Shown in pieces: positions 51,791-61,393 of a stretch of DNA of 64,000 bases; position 1 is the first letter of the stretch; every line of letters starts with the position of its first letter. The translations under genes and the position numbers were made by a program. The notes beneath the pieces are model-generated. The model ran no database searches and was not told the DNA's origin. It worked only from the letters and a program-made list of their open reading frames with translations. This DNA comes from Pseudactinotalea suaedae. GTDB taxonomy: Bacteria; Actinomycetota; Actinomycetes; Actinomycetales; Beutenbergiaceae. The stretch is taken from NCBI RefSeq assembly GCF_009733815.1, contig NZ_WNXY01000005.1, positions 62,001 through 126,000 of the forward strand, read 5' to 3'.

Positions 51791-52583
51791 CCTGCACCAC
51801 CAGCTTGCGCGTCCCGAGGGTCCACACCAGGCGCCCGGCGAGCAGCACCCCGGCGGCCCACGCGATCTGGACCCCGACCACCCCGAGCGCGTCGACGCCG
51901 GTGACGCGGCCCATGATCACGTCGATCGGAGCCTGCAGCATCGAGGGGAACGGTGTTGCAGCCGCCACGGCGGCCATCCAGCCCGGGAACCAGTGCACCG
52001 GCACGACCAGCCCGCAGAGGATGTTCGAGGTCATGAGGTAGAGCGTCGCGGCGCCACGCATCTCGATCAGCCAGAAGGCCGCGAGGCTGACCAGCCAGCG
52101 GCAGGCGAAGGAGACCACGACGGCCAGCACGACGCTCACCATCCCCAGCACGTAGGGGAGCAGCTGACCTGGCAGGGCCAGCCCGGTCACCAGGGCGCCG
52201 ACGAGCAGCGGCGGGGCGCCCCGCGGGACCAGGCTGAAGGCGGCTCGACCGAGGTCGGCGCAGAGGTAGGCGAGCTGCGGGTCGACGGGGCGGGAGAGGT
52301 CGACGGCGATGTCGCCGGAGCGGATCCGGTCCACCAGGTCGTTGGACCAGAACACGTTGACCGGAGCGATCAGCGCCTGCGCCAGCCAGGCGTAGGTGGC
52401 GCCCTCGATCGCGCCGTAGCCGGCCAGGGTGCCACCCGCGGCACCGACCGCCCCCATCGTGATCGCGGCCTTGATCAGGCCGAAGACGGTGTTGGTGACA
52501 GCGCCGGCCAGTGCCGCGCTGCGATAGGCCGACCAGCGCTTCCACCCCGTCTGCGTCAGCACGGCGAGGGCGGCTACGGACAC
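51783..52583 (-). CDS. ABC-2 type transporter permease (second of pair)
   Basis: 266 aa, six helices. Conserved SNDLVDRIRSGDIAVDLSRPVDPQL recalls COG4587 permeases. It is the first gene of the three-gene operon, with starts and stops overlapping through to the ATPase. The start is GTG 52583. A divergent intergenic region of 575 bases separates it from rpsL. Confidence 0.88.
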   Translation of the reverse strand: MSVAALAVLTQTGWKRWSAYRSAALAGAVTNTVFGLIKAAITMGAVGAAGGTLAGYGAIEGATYAWLAQALIAPVNVFWSNDLVDRIRSGDIAVDLSRPVDPQLAYLCADLGRAAFSLVPRGAPPLLVGALVTGLALPGQLLPYVLGMVSVVLAVVVSFACRWLVSLAAFWLIEMRGAATLYLMTSNILCGLVVPVHWFPGWMAAVAAATPFPSMLQAPIDVIMGRVTGVDALGVVGVQIAWAAGVLLAGRLVWTLGTRKLVVQGG

Positions 52584-52864
52584 AAGCGCGAGAACTTACC
52601 GGGCCCCGAGGGCTGCGTCAACGGATGGGCGCGAAGGCCCCGAGTGCCGACGTCGATCACGAAGATCGGGCCATCACGACCGAGATCCTCGCGATCGCCG
52701 TGACCGCGTGATCGTGACCGTGCACGACAAGCAGTACGCTGACATCGAGCGCGCCGAGGCTCGTCTGGGTGTGGACCCGGGTCGGGTGGTCGGTGTCGAT
52801 CCCGGTCTCGCTCGCGAATCACTGTGATCTCGGCCTCCCCGGGCGGATTGCTCCCGTCGGCGGC

Positions 52865-53158
52865 TTCCGAGCATCCCCATCCGTGTTGTACCCTGGACGA
52901 CGGTGCCCGCTGAGGCGGGCTCTCGCGTGTGCGCAGTTTGGCTCGCGCGTCGCACCTGAGGGGCGACGCAGCGGTCGAGCGGCACGGCGGTCGTCCGACC
53001 GGCCGAGCGCACCGACCATCGCTTCGCAGCGGTGACCGGTGCGTCCTGCCAGCCGGCGCGACACGCCCGGGCGCGGGGGTCATGCAACGGCCGGGTAGTA
53101 GAAGACAAGACGTAGCGGTACCGAAGAGCAGTACCTCGAGACACGGGACGGAGACCCA
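52865..53158 (+). promoter_or_regulatory. rpsL promoter and long 5' leader
   Basis: TACCCT (52889-52894) with weak -35 TTCCGA (52865-52870, 18-base spacer) probably drives the str operon. A GCCCGC/GCGGGC hairpin (52905-52920) starts the leader. A 26-base segment at 53056-53081 and AGCGGTACCGAAGAG at 53114-53128 recur in the rpsJ leader. The stretch 52584-52864 before it has only two short overlapping frames (52622-52711 and 52708-52827) that I do not recognise. Confidence 0.65.
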
Positions 53159-53533
53159 GTGCCCACCATTCAGCAGCTGGTCCGCAAGGGCCGCAGCGCC
53201 AAGGTCGGCAAGACCAAGACGCCTGCCCTCAAGGGCAGCCCGCAGCGCCGCGGCGTGTGCACGCGCGTGTTCACCACCACGCCCAAGAAGCCGAACTCGG
53301 CGCTCCGCAAGGTCGCCCGCGTGAAGCTCTCCAGCGGCATCGAGGTCACCGCCTACATCCCCGGTGTCGGCCACAACCTCCAGGAGCACTCCATCGTGCT
53401 CGTGCGCGGCGGTCGTGTCCGCGACCTGCCGGGTGTGCGTTACAAGATCGTCCGCGGCGCGCTCGACACCCAGGGTGTTCGTGGCCGCCAGCAGGCTCGC
53501 AGCCGTTACGGCGCCAAGAAGGAGAAGAAGTAA
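53159..53533 (+). CDS. rpsL: 30S ribosomal protein S12
   Basis: 124 aa, full length. It begins with a GTG-encoded Met then [20 protein letters not shown] and has [19 protein letters not shown] with Lys43, a decoding-centre residue. At position 88 it has Arg (GRVRDLPG, codon CGC 53420-53422) where most bacteria have Lys. GGAGAC upstream serves as ribosome binding site. The stop overlaps the rpsG start by one base. Confidence 0.98.
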   Translation: MPTIQQLVRKGRSAKVGKTKTPALKGSPQRRGVCTRVFTTTPKKPNSALRKVARVKLSSGIEVTAYIPGVGHNLQEHSIVLVRGGRVRDLPGVRYKIVRGALDTQGVRGRQQARSRYGAKKEKK

Positions 53534-54003
53534 TGCCTCGTAAGGGCCCGGCCCCGAAGCGGCCGCTCGCGATCGACCCGGTCTACGAGTCGACCACCGT
53601 CACCCAGCTCGTCAACCGCGTGCTGATGGACGGCAAGAAATCGACCGCCGAGCGGATCGTCTACGACGCGCTCGAGGGCGTCCGCAGCAAGACCCAGCAG
53701 GAGCCGGCCACGGTTCTCAAGCGTGCGCTCGAGAACGTGCGTCCCACGCTCGAGGTCCGCTCGCGCCGCGTCGGTGGCGCCACCTACCAGGTGCCGGTCG
53801 AGGTTCGCACCGCTCGTCAGACCACGCTCGCGCTGCGCTGGCTCGTCGACTACGCCCGCGCTCGCCGCGAGAAGACGATGACCGAGCGCCTCATGAACGA
53901 GATCCTCGACGCCAGCAACGGCCTCGGCGCCGCTGTCAAGCGCCGCGAGGACACCCACAAGATGGCTGAGTCCAACCGGGCGTTCGCGCACTACCGCTGG
54001 TAG
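53533..54003 (+). CDS. rpsG: 30S ribosomal protein S7
   Basis: 156 aa, the standard length. It begins [20 protein letters not shown] and has [15 protein letters not shown] and [20 protein letters not shown] at the end. S7 organises the 16S 3' domain. TAATG overlap with rpsL gives translational coupling. fusA follows after 72 bases. Confidence 0.98.
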   Translation: MPRKGPAPKRPLAIDPVYESTTVTQLVNRVLMDGKKSTAERIVYDALEGVRSKTQQEPATVLKRALENVRPTLEVRSRRVGGATYQVPVEVRTARQTTLALRWLVDYARARREKTMTERLMNEILDASNGLGAAVKRREDTHKMAESNRAFAHYRW

Positions 54004-54075
54004 TCCGCCGCGGCCGCCGCGCTGACCCGCGCGTGGCCGCTCATTCGTGCTCAACACCACCAGAAAAGGGCAACC

Positions 54076-56178
54076 GTGGCACAGGACGTGCTGACCGACC
54101 TGAACAAGGTCCGCAACATCGGCATCATGGCGCACATCGACGCCGGCAAGACGACGACGACCGAGCGGATCCTGTTCTACACCGGCGTCAACTACAAGAT
54201 GGGCGAGACCCACGACGGCGCCTCGACCACCGACTGGATGGAGCAGGAGAAGGAACGCGGCATCACGATCACCTCCGCCGCGGTGACCTGCTTCTGGAAC
54301 GACAACCAGATCAACATCATCGACACCCCCGGGCACGTCGACTTCACCGTCGAGGTGGAGCGCAGCCTGCGTGTGCTCGATGGCGCGGTCGCCGTCTTCG
54401 ACGGCAAGGAGGGCGTGGAGCCCCAGTCGGAGACCGTGTGGCGGCAGGCTGACAAGTACAACGTCCCCCGCATCTGCTTCGTCAACAAGATGGACAAGCT
54501 GGGCGCGGACTTCTACTTCACCGTCGACACGATCATCAACCGCCTCAAGGCCAAGCCGCTGGTCATCCAGCTGCCCATCGGCGCCGAGAACGACTTCGAG
54601 GGCGTCGTCGACCTGGTCGAGATGCGCGCACTCACCTGGCGTGGCGAGACCGAGCTGGGCGCAGCTTGGACCACCGAGGAGATCCCCGCGGACCTCGTCG
54701 AGAAGGCCGAGAAGTACCACGCCGAGCTCATCGAGGCCGTGGCCGAGACCGACGAGGAGCTTCTCGAGAAGTACCTCGGCGGCGAGGAGATGACCGTCGC
54801 GGAGATCAAGGCCGGCATCCGCAAGCTCACGATCGCCGGCGACGCGTTCCCGGTGCTGTGCGGCTCGGCGTTCAAGAACAAGGGCGTCCAGCCCATGCTC
54901 GACGCCGTGATCGACTACCTGCCGACCCCGCTGGACGTGCCCTCGATCGACGGGCGCGACCCGAAGGACGAGGAGAAGGTCGTCGAGCGTCACGCCGACG
55001 AGAACGAGCCGTTCTCGGCGCTGGCGTTCAAGGTGGCGGCGCACCCCTTCTTCGGCAAGCTCTTCTACGTCCGGGTGTACTCCGGCAAGATGAGCTCCGG
55101 TTCCCAGGTCCTCAACGCGACCAAGGGGAAGAAGGAGCGCATCGGGAAGATGTTCCAGATGCACTCCAACAAGGAGAACCCTGTCGAAGAGGCGCACGCG
55201 GGTCACATCTACGCGTTCATCGGCCTCAAGGACGTCACCACGGGCGACACGCTCAGCGACATCAACGAGCCGGTCGTGCTCGAGTCGATGACGTTCCCGG
55301 AGCCCGTGATCTCGGTCGCGATCGAGCCGAAGACCAAGGGTGACCAGGAGAAGCTCTCCACGGCCATCCAGCGTCTGTCCGACGAGGACCCGACGTTCCA
55401 GGTCAGCCTGAACGCCGAGACCGGTCAGACCGTGATCGCCGGCATGGGCGAGCTCCACCTCGACATCCTCGTCGACCGCATGCGGCGCGAGTTCAAGGTC
55501 GAGGCGAACGTGGGCAAGCCCCAGGTCGCCTACCGCGAGACCATCCGCCGCACCGTGGAGAAGCACAGCTACACCCACAAGAAGCAGACGGGTGGGTCCG
55601 GTCAGTTCGCGAAGATCCAGATCACGCTCGAGCCCCTCGACTCCGAGGCGGGCGAGATGTACGAGTTCGTGAACGCGGTCACCGGTGGGCGCATCCCGCG
55701 CGAGTACATCCCGAGCGTCGACGCAGGTATCCAGGACGCGATGGGCAGCGGTGTCGTGGCGGGCTACCCGATGGTCGGCATCAAGGCCACGCTCGTCGAC
55801 GGCGCCTACCACGAGGTCGACTCCTCGGAGATGGCGTTCAAGATCGCCGGCACGATGGCGCTCAAGGAGGCCGTCCGCCTCGCGGACCCGTGCCTGCTCG
55901 AGCCGATCATGGACGTCGAGGTGCGTACGCCCGAGGAGTACATGGGCGACGTGATCGGCGACGTGAACTCGCGCCGCGGTCAGATCCAGTCGATGGACGA
56001 CGCGACCGGCGTCAAGGTCATTCGCGCGCTGGTGCCGCTGTCGGAGATGTTCGGCTACATCGGTGACCTGCGGTCGCGGACCCAGGGTCGTGCGGTGTAC
56101 TCGATGCAGTTCAGCAACTACGCGGAGGTCCCCCGGAACGTCGCCGAGGAGATCGTCGCGAAGACTCGCGGCGAGTAG
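54076..56178 (+). CDS. fusA: Elongation factor G
   Basis: 700-aa translocase GTPase. G1 [10 protein letters not shown]2 region [10 protein letters not shown]3 DTPGHVDF and G4 NKMDK are all intact. Domain II-V order is normal, with GGSGQFAKI in domain IV. GTG 54076 follows AAAAGGG. It is the third gene of the str operon. A partial terminator-like hairpin separates it from tuf. Confidence 0.98.
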   Translation: MAQDVLTDLNKVRNIGIMAHIDAGKTTTTERILFYTGVNYKMGETHDGASTTDWMEQEKERGITITSAAVTCFWNDNQINIIDTPGHVDFTVEVERSLRVLDGAVAVFDGKEGVEPQSETVWRQADKYNVPRICFVNKMDKLGADFYFTVDTIINRLKAKPLVIQLPIGAENDFEGVVDLVEMRALTWRGETELGAAWTTEEIPADLVEKAEKYHAELIEAVAETDEELLEKYLGGEEMTVAEIKAGIRKLTIAGDAFPVLCGSAFKNKGVQPMLDAVIDYLPTPLDVPSIDGRDPKDEEKVVERHADENEPFSALAFKVAAHPFFGKLFYVRVYSGKMSSGSQVLNATKGKKERIGKMFQMHSNKENPVEEAHAGHIYAFIGLKDVTTGDTLSDINEPVVLESMTFPEPVISVAIEPKTKGDQEKLSTAIQRLSDEDPTFQVSLNAETGQTVIAGMGELHLDILVDRMRREFKVEANVGKPQVAYRETIRRTVEKHSYTHKKQTGGSGQFAKIQITLEPLDSEAGEMYEFVNAVTGGRIPREYIPSVDAGIQDAMGSGVVAGYPMVGIKATLVDGAYHEVDSSEMAFKIAGTMALKEAVRLADPCLLEPIMDVEVRTPEEYMGDVIGDVNSRRGQIQSMDDATGVKVIRALVPLSEMFGYIGDLRSRTQGRAVYSMQFSNYAEVPRNVAEEIVAKTRGE

Positions 56179-56199
56179 GGCCAGCGCCCTACCCGCCGG

Positions 56200-56232
56200 G
56201 GGACGCCGTCGGACCAGTGCTGACGGCGTCCC
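56200..56232 (+). terminator. Hairpin between fusA and tuf
   Basis: GGGACGCCGTC (56200-56210) pairs perfectly with GACGGCGTCCC (56222-56232) around an 11-base loop, 21 bases after the fusA stop. It may attenuate the operon; TAGGAT at 56258-56263 could be a separate tuf -10. Confidence 0.6.
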
Positions 56233-56338
56233 GTACCAACCAAGATCAATCCAGTCGTAGGATCTACAAGGCCCACACTCCGGCAAGCCCGCCGGGAGAT
56301 GGACACAACACCTACCCGAGTTCCAGGAGGAACCCACA

Positions 56339-57532
56339 GTGGCGAAGGCCAAGTTCGAGCGGACCAAGCCGCACGTCAACATCGGCACCATCGGTCACGT
56401 CGACCACGGCAAGACCACGCTGACGGCGGCCATCACCAAGGTGCTGGCGGACAAGTACCCCGACCTGAACACGTTCACCCCGTTCGACCAGGTCGATAAC
56501 GCTCCTGAGGAGCGTCAGCGCGGTATCACGATCAACGTCTCGCACGTCGAGTACCAGACCGAGAAGCGCCACTACGCGCACGTCGACGCGCCGGGTCACG
56601 CCGACTACATCAAGAACATGATCACCGGTGCTGCTCAGATGGACGGCGCGATCCTCGTGGTCGCCGCCACCGACGGCCCGATGGCGCAGACCCGCGAGCA
56701 CGTGCTGCTCGCCCGCCAGGTCGGTGTCCCCTACCTGCTGGTCGCGCTGAACAAGTCCGACATGGTCGACGACGAGGACATCCTCGAGCTCGTCGAGGTC
56801 GAGGTGCGCGAGCTCCTCACCAGCCAGGAGTTCGACGGCGACAACGTTCCGGTCGTGCGCGTCTCGGGCCTCAAGGCTCTCGAGGGCGACCCGGAGTGGG
56901 TCAAGTCGGTCGAGGACCTCATGGAGGCCGTCGACGAGAACGTCCCGGACCCGGTCCGCGACATCGACAAGCCCTTCCTCATGCCGATCGAGGACGTCTT
57001 CACGATCACCGGTCGTGGCACCGTCGTCACCGGTCGCGTCGAGCGCGGCAAGCTCAACGTGAACGAGGAGGTCGAGATCGTCGGTATCAAGACCACCGCG
57101 ATCAAGACCACCGTCACCGGCGTCGAGATGTTCCGCAAGCTGCTCGACTACGCCGAGGCCGGCGAGAACGTCGGTCTGCTCCTGCGCGGCACCAAGCGCG
57201 AAGAGGTCGAGCGCGGCCAGGTCGTCGTGAAGCCGGGTTCGATCACGCCGCACACCAACTTCGAGGCCCAGGTCTACATCCTGGCCAAGGACGAGGGTGG
57301 GCGTCACAACCCGTTCTACTCGAACTACCGCCCGCAGTTCTACTTCCGCACCACCGACGTCACCGGCGTCATCACGCTGCCCGAGGGCACCGAGATGGTC
57401 ATGCCTGGTGACAACACCGAGATGTCGGTCGAGCTGATCCAGCCGATCGCCATGGAGGAGGGCCTCGGCTTCGCCATCCGTGAGGGTGGTCGCACCGTCG
57501 GCTCCGGCCGTGTGGTCAAGATCCTCAAGTGA
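56339..57532 (+). CDS. tuf: Elongation factor Tu
   Basis: 397 aa. G1 [10 protein letters not shown]2 RGITI, G3 DAPGHADY and G4 NKSD are intact. It delivers aminoacyl-tRNA to the ribosome. GTG 56339 follows CCAGGAGGAA. A strong terminator ends the operon directly after it, and the next genes are on the opposite strand, so the S10 operon has its own promoter. Confidence 0.98.
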   Translation: MAKAKFERTKPHVNIGTIGHVDHGKTTLTAAITKVLADKYPDLNTFTPFDQVDNAPEERQRGITINVSHVEYQTEKRHYAHVDAPGHADYIKNMITGAAQMDGAILVVAATDGPMAQTREHVLLARQVGVPYLLVALNKSDMVDDEDILELVEVEVRELLTSQEFDGDNVPVVRVSGLKALEGDPEWVKSVEDLMEAVDENVPDPVRDIDKPFLMPIEDVFTITGRGTVVTGRVERGKLNVNEEVEIVGIKTTAIKTTVTGVEMFRKLLDYAEAGENVGLLLRGTKREEVERGQVVVKPGSITPHTNFEAQVYILAKDEGGRHNPFYSNYRPQFYFRTTDVTGVITLPEGTEMVMPGDNTEMSVELIQPIAMEEGLGFAIREGGRTVGSGRVVKILK

Positions 57533-57560
57533 TCTCCGCCGGGCCTGAGCCCGGCACCCC

Positions 57561-57598
57561 GCGAAGGGCCCGTCGACCTCGGTCGGCGGGCCCTTCGC
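57561..57598 (+). terminator. Terminator after tuf
   Basis: 18-bp stem: GCGAAGGGCCCGTCGACC (57561-57578) with GGTCGGCGGGCCCTTCGC (57581-57598), one G-T wobble. It may also serve the convergent kinase gene, whose stop is at 57604. Confidence 0.85.
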
Positions 57599-57603
57599 CG
57601 TAC

Positions 57604-58689
57604 TCAGGCGGCCGCGGCGGGCAGGTGGACGCTCGCGCTCATGCCGCCGTCCACCCGAGCGTCCAGGGTGAGCGTGCCGCCGTGGGCCCGGGTGATGCTC
57701 GAGACGATCGCCAGACCCAGGCCGACGCCGGCTGCGGCGTCGTCGCGGACGCGCTCGGAGCCACGCTGGAACGGCTCGGTCAACGTCGACAGGCGCCGGG
57801 GGTCGAGCACCTCGCCCGTGTTGGCGACCGTAAGGACCGCCGACTGCGCGTAGCGCGCCACCGTCACCCACACCGTGCCGCGGCCGGGGAGGTTGTGCAC
57901 GATCGCGTTGTGCACGAGGTTCGTCGTGAGCTGGAGCAGGAGCGAGCGGGACCCGGTGGTCGCGGCGAGCTCGCCCGAGGCCTCGATGGTGATCCCGCGC
58001 CGCTCCGCCAGCGGCAGCAGCAGCTCCACCGCTTCCTCGGCGACCAGGGAGAGGTCGAGGGGCTCCCGTTCGACGGGCTTGCCGTCGGTCCGGCTGAGCA
58101 GCAGCAACGCCTCGGTGAGCGCGATGGCGCGGGCGTTGACCGCGTGGAGGCGTTCGACGAGCACCTCCACGTCCCGGTCGGGGTCGGTCCGGGCGACCTC
58201 CAGCATCGCCTGCGTGATGGCGAGCGGGGTGCGGAGCTCGTGCGAGGCGTTGGCGGCGAAGCGCTGCTGCTCGGCCACCTGGGCCTCGAGGCGGCCCAGC
58301 ATCGAGTCGAAGACGTCGGCGAGCTCGCGGAACTCGTCCTGGGGGCCGGGCAGCCGGATCCGGTGGCTGAGCGACCCGGTCGCCGCCAGGCGGGTGGCCG
58401 CGGTGATCCGGGTGAGCGGCGCGAGCATCCGCCCGGCGAGGACCCAGCCGCCGAGCAGGCCTCCGAGCAGCAGGCATCCCATGGCGACGCTCGCTCGCGG
58501 AAGGAACGCGTCGACGAGGTCGGAGCGGTTGGGCACGAAGGGGCCCCTGGTGTTGATCGGACCGTCGGGCACGTACCGGAGCAGGAACAGCCACACGACC
58601 GCGAGCAGCAGCGCGCCGGTCAGCGTGACGAATCCCGCGTAGCTCAGCGTGAGCTTTCCCCGCACGCTGAGACCGGGCGCCCTAGCCAC
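57604..58689 (-). CDS. Sensor histidine kinase (VanS-like context)
   Basis: 361 aa. TM1 is near residues 15-40, followed by a short extracellular loop of about 25 residues with DGPINTRGPFVPNR, then TM2 near 68-90 and HAMP. HisKA reads ANASHELRTPLAITQ. HATPase has TNLVHNAIVHN (N box) and GVGLGLAIVSSITRAHGG (G2). The short sensor loop suggests ligand detection in or near the membrane. GTG 58689 overlaps the regulator stop by 8 bp. The nearby divergent M15 peptidase suggests a cell-wall signal. Confidence 0.92.
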   Translation of the reverse strand: MARAPGLSVRGKLTLSYAGFVTLTGALLLAVVWLFLLRYVPDGPINTRGPFVPNRSDLVDAFLPRASVAMGCLLLGGLLGGWVLAGRMLAPLTRITAATRLAATGSLSHRIRLPGPQDEFRELADVFDSMLGRLEAQVAEQQRFAANASHELRTPLAITQAMLEVARTDPDRDVEVLVERLHAVNARAIALTEALLLLSRTDGKPVEREPLDLSLVAEEAVELLLPLAERRGITIEASGELAATTGSRSLLLQLTTNLVHNAIVHNLPGRGTVWVTVARYAQSAVLTVANTGEVLDPRRLSTLTEPFQRGSERVRDDAAAGVGLGLAIVSSITRAHGGTLTLDARVDGGMSASVHLPAAAA

Positions 58690-59365
58690 CCCTGCGCCCG
58701 GCCACCGGTTCCTCGATGCGGTAGCCCACGCCGGGAACCGTCGCGATGACCCACGGCTCACCGAGCCGCTTCCGCAGCGCGGAGACGGTGATCCGCACGG
58801 CGTTCGTGAACGGGTCGGCGTTCTCGTCCCACGCGCGCTCCAGCAGCGCCTCGGCGCTGACGACCCCGCCCTCGGCAGCGACCAGCACCTCGAGCACGGC
58901 GAACTGCTTCCTCGTCAGAGCCACGTAACGGCCGTCCCGGTAGACCTCGCGCCGGAACGGGTCCACCCGCAGCCCGGCGATCTCGCGCACGGGTGGTCGG
59001 GCGTGCGTGCTCCTGCGGTCGAGCGCACGGAGCCTGAGCACGAGCTCCTGCATGGCGAACGGCTTGGTGAGGTAGTCGTCGGCGCCGAGGCCGAAGCCGG
59101 TGGCCTTGTCGTCCAGCCGGTCAGCGGCCGTGAGCATGAGGATCGGGGTGCCGCTCCCGGACGCGACGATGCTCGCCGCGACCTCGTCCCCGGAGGGCCC
59201 CGGGATGTCGCGGTCCAGCACGGCGACGTCGTAGCGGTTGAGGGCCAGCAGCTCCAGGGCCGAGTCGCCGTCGCCGGCGGTGTCGGCGGCGATCGCCTCC
59301 AGGCGCAGCCCGTCGCGGATGGCCTCGGCCAGGAACGGCTCGTCCTCGACCACCAGCACCCGCAT
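58682..59365 (-). CDS. OmpR-family response regulator (VanR-like context)
   Basis: 227 aa. The receiver has acidic residues EDE (7-9), phospho-acceptor Asp51 (DVAVLDRDIPGPSG), Thr in ILMLTAADR and Lys in YLTKPFAMQEL. The winged helix ends VPGVGYRIEE. ATG 59365 aligns with the receiver start. TAGGAT (59374-59379, minus strand) is 8 bases upstream, so the mRNA is probably nearly leaderless. It is divergent from the peptidase gene, with a GGCGTAT direct repeat between. Confidence 0.94.
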   Translation of the reverse strand: MRVLVVEDEPFLAEAIRDGLRLEAIAADTAGDGDSALELLALNRYDVAVLDRDIPGPSGDEVAASIVASGSGTPILMLTAADRLDDKATGFGLGADDYLTKPFAMQELVLRLRALDRRSTHARPPVREIAGLRVDPFRREVYRDGRYVALTRKQFAVLEVLVAAEGGVVSAEALLERAWDENADPFTNAVRITVSALRKRLGEPWVIATVPGVGYRIEEPVAGRRGG

Positions 59366-59385
59366 GCTGCGAGATCCTACGAGGC

Positions 59386-59405
59386 GGCGTATATCGGCGG
59401 CGTAT
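59386..59405. promoter_or_regulatory. GGCGTAT direct repeat in the regulator/peptidase divergent region
   Basis: GGCGTAT at 59386-59392 and again at 59399-59405, 13 bases apart, both preceded by CG. It sits upstream of both divergent genes and could be the binding site of the adjacent response regulator. Inference only. Confidence 0.4.
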
Positions 59406-59453
59406 CGAGAACCGCGTACGGTCCGGCAACACCCTCGCGTGTGCCATGGACGC

Positions 59454-60095
59454 ATGGAGAGAACCACCGCATCGTCCACGCGAGCTCGCGACAGATCGAG
59501 GTGGGCCGCCGTCATCGGCCTCGCGACCGCAGCGGCGGCCATCGGGTTGGCGGGCTGCCAGGCGGCGTCGCCGATGCACGACCGCGACCCCGGCGGCGAG
59601 GGTGCCACCACCACGACCACCGCGACCGCCGACGGGATCATCGACACCTCCGACGGCGTGCTGCCCGCAGGCGTGTCCGTGCGCGACGACTCCTATCCCG
59701 GGGTCGCGCGGCTGGCCCCCGACCTTCTCGAGGCGCTTCGGCTCGCTGCCGCGGACGCGGGCGCCGACGGGGTCGCGGTGCACGTCACCAGCGGGTGGCG
59801 GTCCGCGGAGTACCAGGACCAGCTGCTGCGCGAGGCAATCGTGGAGCACGGATCCGCCGCGGAGGCCGCCCGCTGGGTCGCCACGGCGGAGACGTCGGCG
59901 CACGTGTCGGGGGACGCCGTCGACATCGGTCCCTACGACGCCATCTCCTGGATGCAGCAGCACGGGGAGGGCTACGGGCTCTGCCAGATCTACGGCAACG
60001 AGGCATGGCACTACGAGCTGGTGCCCGAGGCGGTCGACGAGGGCTGCCCACCCCCGTACACCGACCCCACCCAGGATCCGCGGCTGCACGGCTGA
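59454..60095 (+). CDS. VanY-like D-Ala-D-Ala carboxypeptidase lipoprotein (M15)
   Basis: 213 aa. An Arg-rich N-terminus and hydrophobic stretch end in GLAGC, a lipobox, so it is anchored outside. The M15B motifs are clear: TSGWRSAEYQ, zinc-binding SAHVSGDAVDIG and the C-terminal AWHYELVPE. Such enzymes trim the terminal D-Ala of peptidoglycan stems. ATG 59454 is chosen because it gives the signal peptide. The divergent kinase/regulator pair recalls VanRS/VanY units, but no vanHAX is present, so this is not evidence of vancomycin resistance. Confidence 0.87.
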   Translation: MERTTASSTRARDRSRWAAVIGLATAAAAIGLAGCQAASPMHDRDPGGEGATTTTTATADGIIDTSDGVLPAGVSVRDDSYPGVARLAPDLLEALRLAAADAGADGVAVHVTSGWRSAEYQDQLLREAIVEHGSAAEAARWVATAETSAHVSGDAVDIGPYDAISWMQQHGEGYGLCQIYGNEAWHYELVPEAVDEGCPPPYTDPTQDPRLHG

Positions 60096-60147
60096 CACCG
60101 CGCCGCCCACCCCGGTCGCGCCGCCCACTCCGGCTGTGCGCACGGCC

Positions 60148-60211
60148 AGGTAGTACGTTCCAGCCGAGGTAGTACCTGGCACAGTGCTACCTGGGGCAAG
60201 GAGTGCTACCT
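60148..60211. repeat. 28-8-28 palindromic element, left copy
   Basis: Left arm 60148-60175 contains AGGTAGTAC twice (starts 60148 and 60167); right arm 60184-60211 contains GTGCTACCT twice. The loop is 8 bases. It overlaps the last codons of the AbiEi-like gene. The arms pair imperfectly, unlike the right copy at 61394. Confidence 0.75.
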
Positions 60212-61243
60212 CGAGGTTGTGCGCGGGAGAAGGATGGTCGGTCCCTGCAGCAGTGGCCGCGGCGTGAGCGCCACCCGCGTGGATGGCGGGAACTTCGACA
60301 ACATCCACATCGCCGCGGCCCGGCGGTCCTTGAGCCGATCCTTCATCACTCGATGTACCGCGACGCCGGTGCTCGCGATGGCGTCTTCCCGGACCTTCTC
60401 TGCGGCGATCGCCCGGACGATGCTCTGCGGCTCGTTGCCATACTTGTCGACGCCGTCGTACTCGAACGTGACGGCACGGCTGGACCAGTCCTCGGCGGAC
60501 TTCAACCACGCCAGATCGCTGAAGTAGGTGGCTCCGTCGATGGACTGCTCCCACTCGAGAACCGGTTCGGGGAGCCCGATCGACAGCGCGAGCCAACGCA
60601 GCTGTGATTCCCGTGCTGAGCCGGCGAGCCCGTTCGCGTATGTCAGAACCTCCCTCGCTCGAACGACGTTGCGCCCGGGCCCGATGCCTTGCAGAAGTGC
60701 CGTGAGGTGATCGAGCAGCACGGCCTGTCGGGCGAGTGAATCCTCTCGGCGGAACTTGTCGACGTGCGCGAGAGCCTTGAGCGCTGAGTCGACGGTGATG
60801 AGCGCGTTCATCGGGGACAGACTGCGTGCGCAGTCGATGATCGTCGTGTCCTCGCGCACAACGGGGAGCCCTGCCACCTCGACGATGTCCGACGGTGTCA
60901 GTGCGGGCCGTGCATGCCTGCGGATGTCGCTCTGGCGGGCGCTGCTCGGCTTGGGGATCTGGACGATCTCCACGGTGCCCGGATCGACCGGGCACTCCCA
61001 GCCGAAGAGGTTGGCGGCCGTCGCGTGGCTGAACGCGTACAGACCGGTGAGCCGCTTGCTCACGGCGACGCACCTGGCCAGGTTCTGTTGGCGAGCCCGT
61101 TGCCACACGGGCGTGGCCGGCCCAGGTGGCGCGTATGCCCCACGGCGTACGCGCTCGATCTCGCCGGTACGCGCCAGCTCTCGCAGCGCTTGGTAGCCGT
61201 ACTCCTGGGCGGTCAGGACGTGCGGCAGGTTCGGCGGACGCAT
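60206..61243 (-). CDS. AbiEi-like (type IV toxin-antitoxin antitoxin family) protein
   Basis: 345 aa. The N-terminal winged helix reads YGYQALRELARTGEIERVRRGAYAP, as in AbiEi antitoxin-domain proteins common in actinobacteria. The C-terminal part includes FSDLAWLKSAEDW and VTFEYDGVDKYGNE, which resembles a Vsr/DUF559-like PD-(D/E)XK fold. No AbiEii toxin gene is adjacent, so it may be solitary. ATG 61243 is preferred for its GGTGGAG site; GTG 61258 is also open. It is flanked by two copies of the same palindromic element. Codon use looks less GC-biased than in neighbours. Confidence 0.75.
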   Translation of the reverse strand: MRPPNLPHVLTAQEYGYQALRELARTGEIERVRRGAYAPPGPATPVWQRARQQNLARCVAVSKRLTGLYAFSHATAANLFGWECPVDPGTVEIVQIPKPSSARQSDIRRHARPALTPSDIVEVAGLPVVREDTTIIDCARSLSPMNALITVDSALKALAHVDKFRREDSLARQAVLLDHLTALLQGIGPGRNVVRAREVLTYANGLAGSARESQLRWLALSIGLPEPVLEWEQSIDGATYFSDLAWLKSAEDWSSRAVTFEYDGVDKYGNEPQSIVRAIAAEKVREDAIASTGVAVHRVMKDRLKDRRAAAMWMLSKFPPSTRVALTPRPLLQGPTILLPRTTSR

Positions 61244-61393
61244 CGGCGCAGTCTCCACCGGAAGGCGCGGCCGCCGGGGGTTCCGAACCGGGGTGCTGTG
61301 GACACGCGCGCATCAGGACCGGCCTGTGGACAACCGCAGCTGCCGAACCAAGCCGAGCCCTGAGCCGAGCGGACACGACCGCGACTCGGCGCC

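Noticed and set aside
57604-60095. A vancomycin resistance cluster
   Set aside because: Only kinase, regulator and a VanY-like peptidase are present; the D-Ala-D-Lac ligase, dehydrogenase and dipeptidase genes are not in the window.
60206-61243. A complete type IV toxin-antitoxin system
   Set aside because: No AbiEii-like nucleotidyltransferase toxin is encoded next to it on either side.
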